Position numbers and translations under genes: made by a program
Assembly: GCF_030867145.1 (NCBI RefSeq)
Contig: NC_134439.1
Location: forward strand, 8,717,379-8,781,378
Source of the DNA: Opisthocomus hoazin
Lineage: Eukaryota > Chordata > Aves > Opisthocomiformes > Opisthocomidae
Direction: 5' to 3'
Length of the DNA: 64,000 nt
Notes under the pieces: generated by a model
The model's input: the letters and a program-made list of their open reading frames with translations, nothing else
Databases searched by the model: none
What the model was told of the DNA's origin: nothing
In this document: positions 60,179-64,000 of the stretch, piece after piece
Position numbering within the stretch: position 1 is the stretch's first letter
How the letters are laid out: each line of letters begins with the position of its first letter

Positions 60179-63100
60179 GCTGGCAGCCAGAAACAGCTAG
60201 CCTGGAAAGCTGTTGCTCAGCCTCATCTGCCCGTGGCACTGCTCGCACAGAGGCACAGAGGCTGCGGCTGCTTGCTTGTCTTGCCACCTCAAACTTCAAA
60301 CGTATATTTGGTGGTGCGAGACGGGTGCCTCCGGCAGCACTGCTCCGAAAAAGCGAACGTCTGCAGATAGCTCGCAACCAGAAAGAGCTAGCCTGGAAAG
60401 CTGTTGCTCAGCCTCATCTGCCCATGGAACTGCTAGCACAGAGGCACAGAGACTGGGGCTGCTTGCTTGTCTTGCCACCTCAAACTTCAAACGTATCTTA
60501 GGTGGTCCGTGCCGGATGCCTTAGGCTGCCTTGCTCCGAAAATGCGAACGTCTGCACATAGCTGGCAGCCAGAAAGAGCTAGCCTGGAAAGCTGTTGCTC
60601 AGCCTCATCTGCCCATGGCACTGCTCGCACAGAGGCACAGAGACTGGGGCTGCTTGCTTGTCTTGCCCTCTGAAACTTCAGATATATCTTAGGTGGTCCG
60701 TGTTGGAGGGTTCCGGCAGCCCTACTCCGAAAATGTGAACGTCTGCAGTTAGCTTGCAGCCAGAGAGAGCTAGCTTGGAAAGCTGTTGCTTGGCCTCATC
60801 TGCCCATGGCACTGCTCGCACAGAGGCACAGAGACTGGGGCTGCTTGCTTGTCTTGCCCTCTCATACTTCAAACGTAGCTTAGGTGGTACGTGTTGCAGC
60901 GTTCCGGCAGCCCTACTCTGAAAATGCGAACGTCTGCAGATAGCTGGCAGCCAGAAAGAGCTAGCCTGGAAAGCTGTTGCTCAGCCTCATCTGCCCATGG
61001 CACTGCTCGCACAGAGGCACAGAGACTGGGGCTGCTTGCTTGTCTTGCCCCCTCAAACTTCAAACGTATCTTAGGCGATTCCATGCCGGATGCCTTCAGC
61101 TGCCTTGCTCCGAAAATGCGAACATCTGCAGACAGCTCGCAGGCAGAAAGAGCTAGCCTGGAAAGCTGTTGCTCAGCCTCATGTGCCCATGTCACCGCTC
61201 ACACAGAGGCACAGAGACTGGGGCTGCTTGCTTGTCTTGCCACCTCAAACTTCAAACGTATCTTTGGGCTTCCATGCAGGGCGCCTCTATGAGCCCTGCT
61301 CTGAAAATGCGAACGTCTGCAGATAGCACACAGCCAGAAAGAGCTACCCTGGAAAGCTGTTGCTCAGCCTCATCTGCCCATGGCACTGCTCGCACAGAGG
61401 CACAGAGACTGGGGCTGCTTGCTTGTCTTGGCCCCTCAAACTTCAAACGTATCTTAGGTGGTCCGTGCTGGGTGCGTCCGGCAGCCCTACTCTGAAAATG
61501 CGAACGTCTGCAGATAGCTGGCAGCCAGAAAGAGCTAGCCTGGAAAGCTGTTGCTCAGCCTGATCTGCCCATGGCACTGCTCGCACAGAGGCACAGAGAC
61601 TGGGGCTGCTTGCTTGTCTTGCCACCTCGAACTTCAAACGTATCTTAGGTGGTCCGTGCCGGACGCCTACAGCTGCCTTGCTCCGAAAATGCGAACGTCT
61701 GCAGATAGCTCGCAGGCAGAAAGAGCTAGCCTGGAAAGCTGTTGCTCAGCCTCATCTGCCAATGGAACTGCTCGCACAGAGGCACAGAGACTGGGGCTGC
61801 TTGCTTGTCTTGCTCTCTCAAACTTCAGACATAACGTAGGTGGTCCGTGTTGGAGGGTTCCGGCAGCCGTACTCCGAAAATGCGAACGTCTGCAGTTAGC
61901 TTGAAGCCAGAAAGAGCTAGCCTGGAAAGCTGTTGCTCGGCCTCATCTGCCCATGGCACTGCTCGCACAGAGGCACAGAGACTGGGGCTGCTTGCTTTTC
62001 ATGCCCCCTCAAACTTCCAACTTAGATTAGGTGGTCCGTGCCGAGCGCCTCCGGTAGCCCTACTCCGAAAATGCGAACGTCTGCACATAGTTTGCAGCCA
62101 GAAAGAGCTACCCTGGCAAGCTGTTGCTCAGCCTCATCTGCCCGTGGCACTGCTCGCACAGAGGCACAGAGACTGGGGCTGCTTGCTTGTCTTGCCCCCT
62201 CAAACTTCTAACGTATCTTAGGTGGTCCGTGACGGATACCTACAGCTGCCTTGCTCCGAAAAAGCGAACGTCTGCAGATAGCTCGCAACCAGAAAGAGGT
62301 AGCCTGGAAAGCTGTTGCTCAGCCTCATCTGCCCATGGCACTGCTCGCACAGAGGCACAGAGACTGGGGCTGCTTGCTTGTCTTGCTCTCTCAAACTTCA
62401 GACATAACGTAGGTGGTCCGTGTTGGAGGGTTCCGGCAGCCGTACTCCGAAAATGCGAACGTCTGCAGTTAGCTTGCAGCCAGAAAGAGCTAGCCTGGAA
62501 AGCTGTTGCTCGGCCTCATCTGCCCATGGCACTGCTCGCACAGAGGCACAGAGACTGGGGCTGCTTGCTTGTCTTGTCACCTTAAGCTTGAAACGTAGCT
62601 TAGGTTGTTCCATGCCGGCTGAATCCCGCAGCCCTGCTAAGAATATGCGAACGTCTGCAGATAGCTCGCAGGGAGAAAGAACTAGCCTGGAAAGCTGTTG
62701 CTCAGCCTCATCTGCCCATGGCACTGCTCGCACAGAGGCACAGAGGCTGCGGCTGCTTGCTTGTCTTGCCCCCTCAAACTTCAAACGTATCTTAGGTGGT
62801 CCGTGCTGGGTGCGTCCGGCAGCCCTGCTCTGAAAATGCGAACGTCTGCAGATAGCTGGCAGCCAGAAAGAGCTAGCCTGGAAAGCTGTTGCTCAGCCTG
62901 ATCTGCCCATGGCACTGCTCGCACAGAGGCACAGAGACTGGGGCTCCTTACTTGTATTGCCCCATCAAACCTGAAAAGTAGCTTTGGAACTTTTTGAAGG
63001 GAGTCTCCGGCAACCAGGCTCTGAAAATGCGAACATCTGCAGATAGCTCGCAGCCAGAAAGAGCTAGCCTGGAAAGCTGTTGCTCAGCCTCATCTGCCCA

Positions 63101-64000
63101 TGGCACTGCTCGCACAGAGGCACAGAGACTGGGGCTGCTAGTTTGTCCTGCCAGCTGAAACATCAAACGTATCTTAGGTGGTCCGTGCCGAACGCCTCCA
63201 GCAGGCCTACTCCGAAAATGCGAATGTCTGCAGATAGCTCGCAGGCAGAAAGAGCTAGCCTGGAAAGCTGTTGCTCAGCCTCATCTGCCCATGGCACTGC
63301 TCGCACAGAGGCACAGAGACTGGGGCTGCTTGCTTGTATTGCCCCATCAAACTTCAAAAGTAGCTTCGGAACTTTTTGATGGGAGCCTTCGTCAGCCCTG
63401 CTCTGAAAATTCGAACGTCTGCAGATAGCTGGCAGCCAGAAAGAGCTAGCCTGGAAAGCTGTTGCTCAGCCTCATCTGCCCATGGCACTGCTTGCACAGA
63501 GGCACAGAGAGTGCGGCTGCTTGCTTGTCTTGCCACCTCAAACTTCAAATGTATCTTAGGTGGTCCGTGCCGGACTCCTACAGCTGCCTTGCTCCGGAAA
63601 TGCGAACGTCTGCAGATATCTCGCAGCCAGAAAGAGCTAGCCTGGAAAGCTGTTGCTCAGCCTCATCTGCCAATGGCACTGCTCGCACGGAGGCACAGAG
63701 ACTGGGGCTGCTTGCTTGTCTTGCCCCCTCAAACTTCCAACTTAGATTAGGTGGTCCGTGCCGAGCGCCTCCGGTAGCCCTACTCCGAAAATGCGAACGT
63801 CTGCACATAGTTTGCAGCCAGAAAGAGCTAGCCTGGAAAGCTGTTGCTCAGCCTCATCTGCCCATGGAACTGCTCGCACAGAGGCACAGAGACTGGGGCT
63901 GCTTGCTTGTCTTGCCACCTCAAACTTCAAACGTATCTTAGGTGGTCCGTGCCGGATGCCTACAGCTGTCTTGCTCCGAAAATACGAACGTCTGCAGATA

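Larger units (their letters stand above)
51447..64000. repeat. 191-bp tandem satellite, about 66 monomers, continues past window
   Basis: The anchor gaaaatgcgaacgtctgcag recurs every 191 bp (for example 51471, 51662, 51853, 52044). The core from the anchor through gaaagagctagcctggaaag and gcacagaggcacagagactg is strongly conserved. The roughly 60 bp before the anchor varies and defines subtypes (for example with tttggaactttttga, or with cgtgttgcagggttccggca). Monomers hold few stop codons, so open frames of up to 180 codons occur in several frames on both strands. They are a by-product and shift frame at each monomer because 191 is not a multiple of three. Identity to a known avian satellite was not tested. 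Confidence 0.97.

Noticed and set aside
51475-64000. Dozens of overlapping open frames of 60-180 codons with a repeated peptide (ASLESCCSASSAHGTARTEA)
   Set aside because: They are translations of the 191-bp satellite, appear in several frames and on both strands, and change frame at each monomer. No start context or splice signals.
51447-64000. Possible CRISPR-like or CENP-B-box-bearing repeat
   Set aside because: The repeats are directly adjacent 191-bp monomers without spacers, so not CRISPR. I saw no match to the CENP-B box pattern in the monomers I read, but I did not check every one.

Overview
This is avian nuclear DNA. Three things point to a bird: CR1 LINE copies with the typical 8-bp 3' repeats (attctgtg), alpha-, beta- and gamma-like endogenous retroviruses (ERVs), and compact intron-containing genes similar to vertebrate LRRC37, RDM1 and KIF18B. 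In human these genes lie on 17q; in birds I infer the small chromosome that corresponds to chicken chromosome 27. Nothing in the window is bacterial. Gene models were made by hand from conserved peptides, GT/AG splice sites and codon phase, with no database search.

Layout. (1) 1-9.1 kb, minus strand: the first eight coding exons of an LRRC37-like membrane protein (signal peptide, LRR N-cap, six repeat exons, Cys-rich C-cap). All splice in phase and the last exons lie left of the window. Two CR1 fragments sit in its introns and a 68-bp minisatellite lies directly upstream of its ATG. (2) 10.3-15.9 kb, minus strand: RDM1 (RAD52 motif 1), seven exons, with three separate one-base losses. (3) 16.1-25.1 kb, minus strand: a gamma-like ERV (ERV1) with a tRNA-Arg primer site. 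The U3 of its 3' LTR ends about 250 bp upstream of the RDM1 start codon. (4) 25.6-30.6 kb, plus strand: a KIF18B-like kinesin-8 pseudogene that keeps its introns, followed by a degenerate 28S rRNA fragment (31.08-31.57 kb). (5) 31.8-47.0 kb: a nest of elements. ERV2 (gamma-like, minus) was entered by ERV3 (beta-like, minus, target duplication atcaag). ERV3 in turn carries a CR1 and an opposite-strand alpha-like provirus fragment (ERV4) whose envelope frame is uninterrupted. (6) 48.2-49.8 kb, minus strand: the last two coding exons of a second LRRC37 copy. (7) 50,177-51,433 repeats 1-1,257 almost perfectly, which shows a segmental duplication. The second copy is then cut off by (8) a 191-bp tandem satellite that fills 51.45-64.0 kb (about 66 monomers) and shows higher-order repetition.

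How it fits together. RDM1 and the kinesin are head to head and would be about 0.7 kb apart without ERV1, so a shared promoter was probably split by the provirus. LRRC37 lies downstream of RDM1 on the same strand. Its duplicated 3' end borders a satellite that could be pericentromeric or subtelomeric, a setting in which duplication, rDNA capture and retrovirus accumulation would all be expected. The points most worth testing are the open ERV4 envelope frame, the LTR next to RDM1, the one-base losses in RDM1 (real or assembly error), and the LRRC37/satellite breakpoint.
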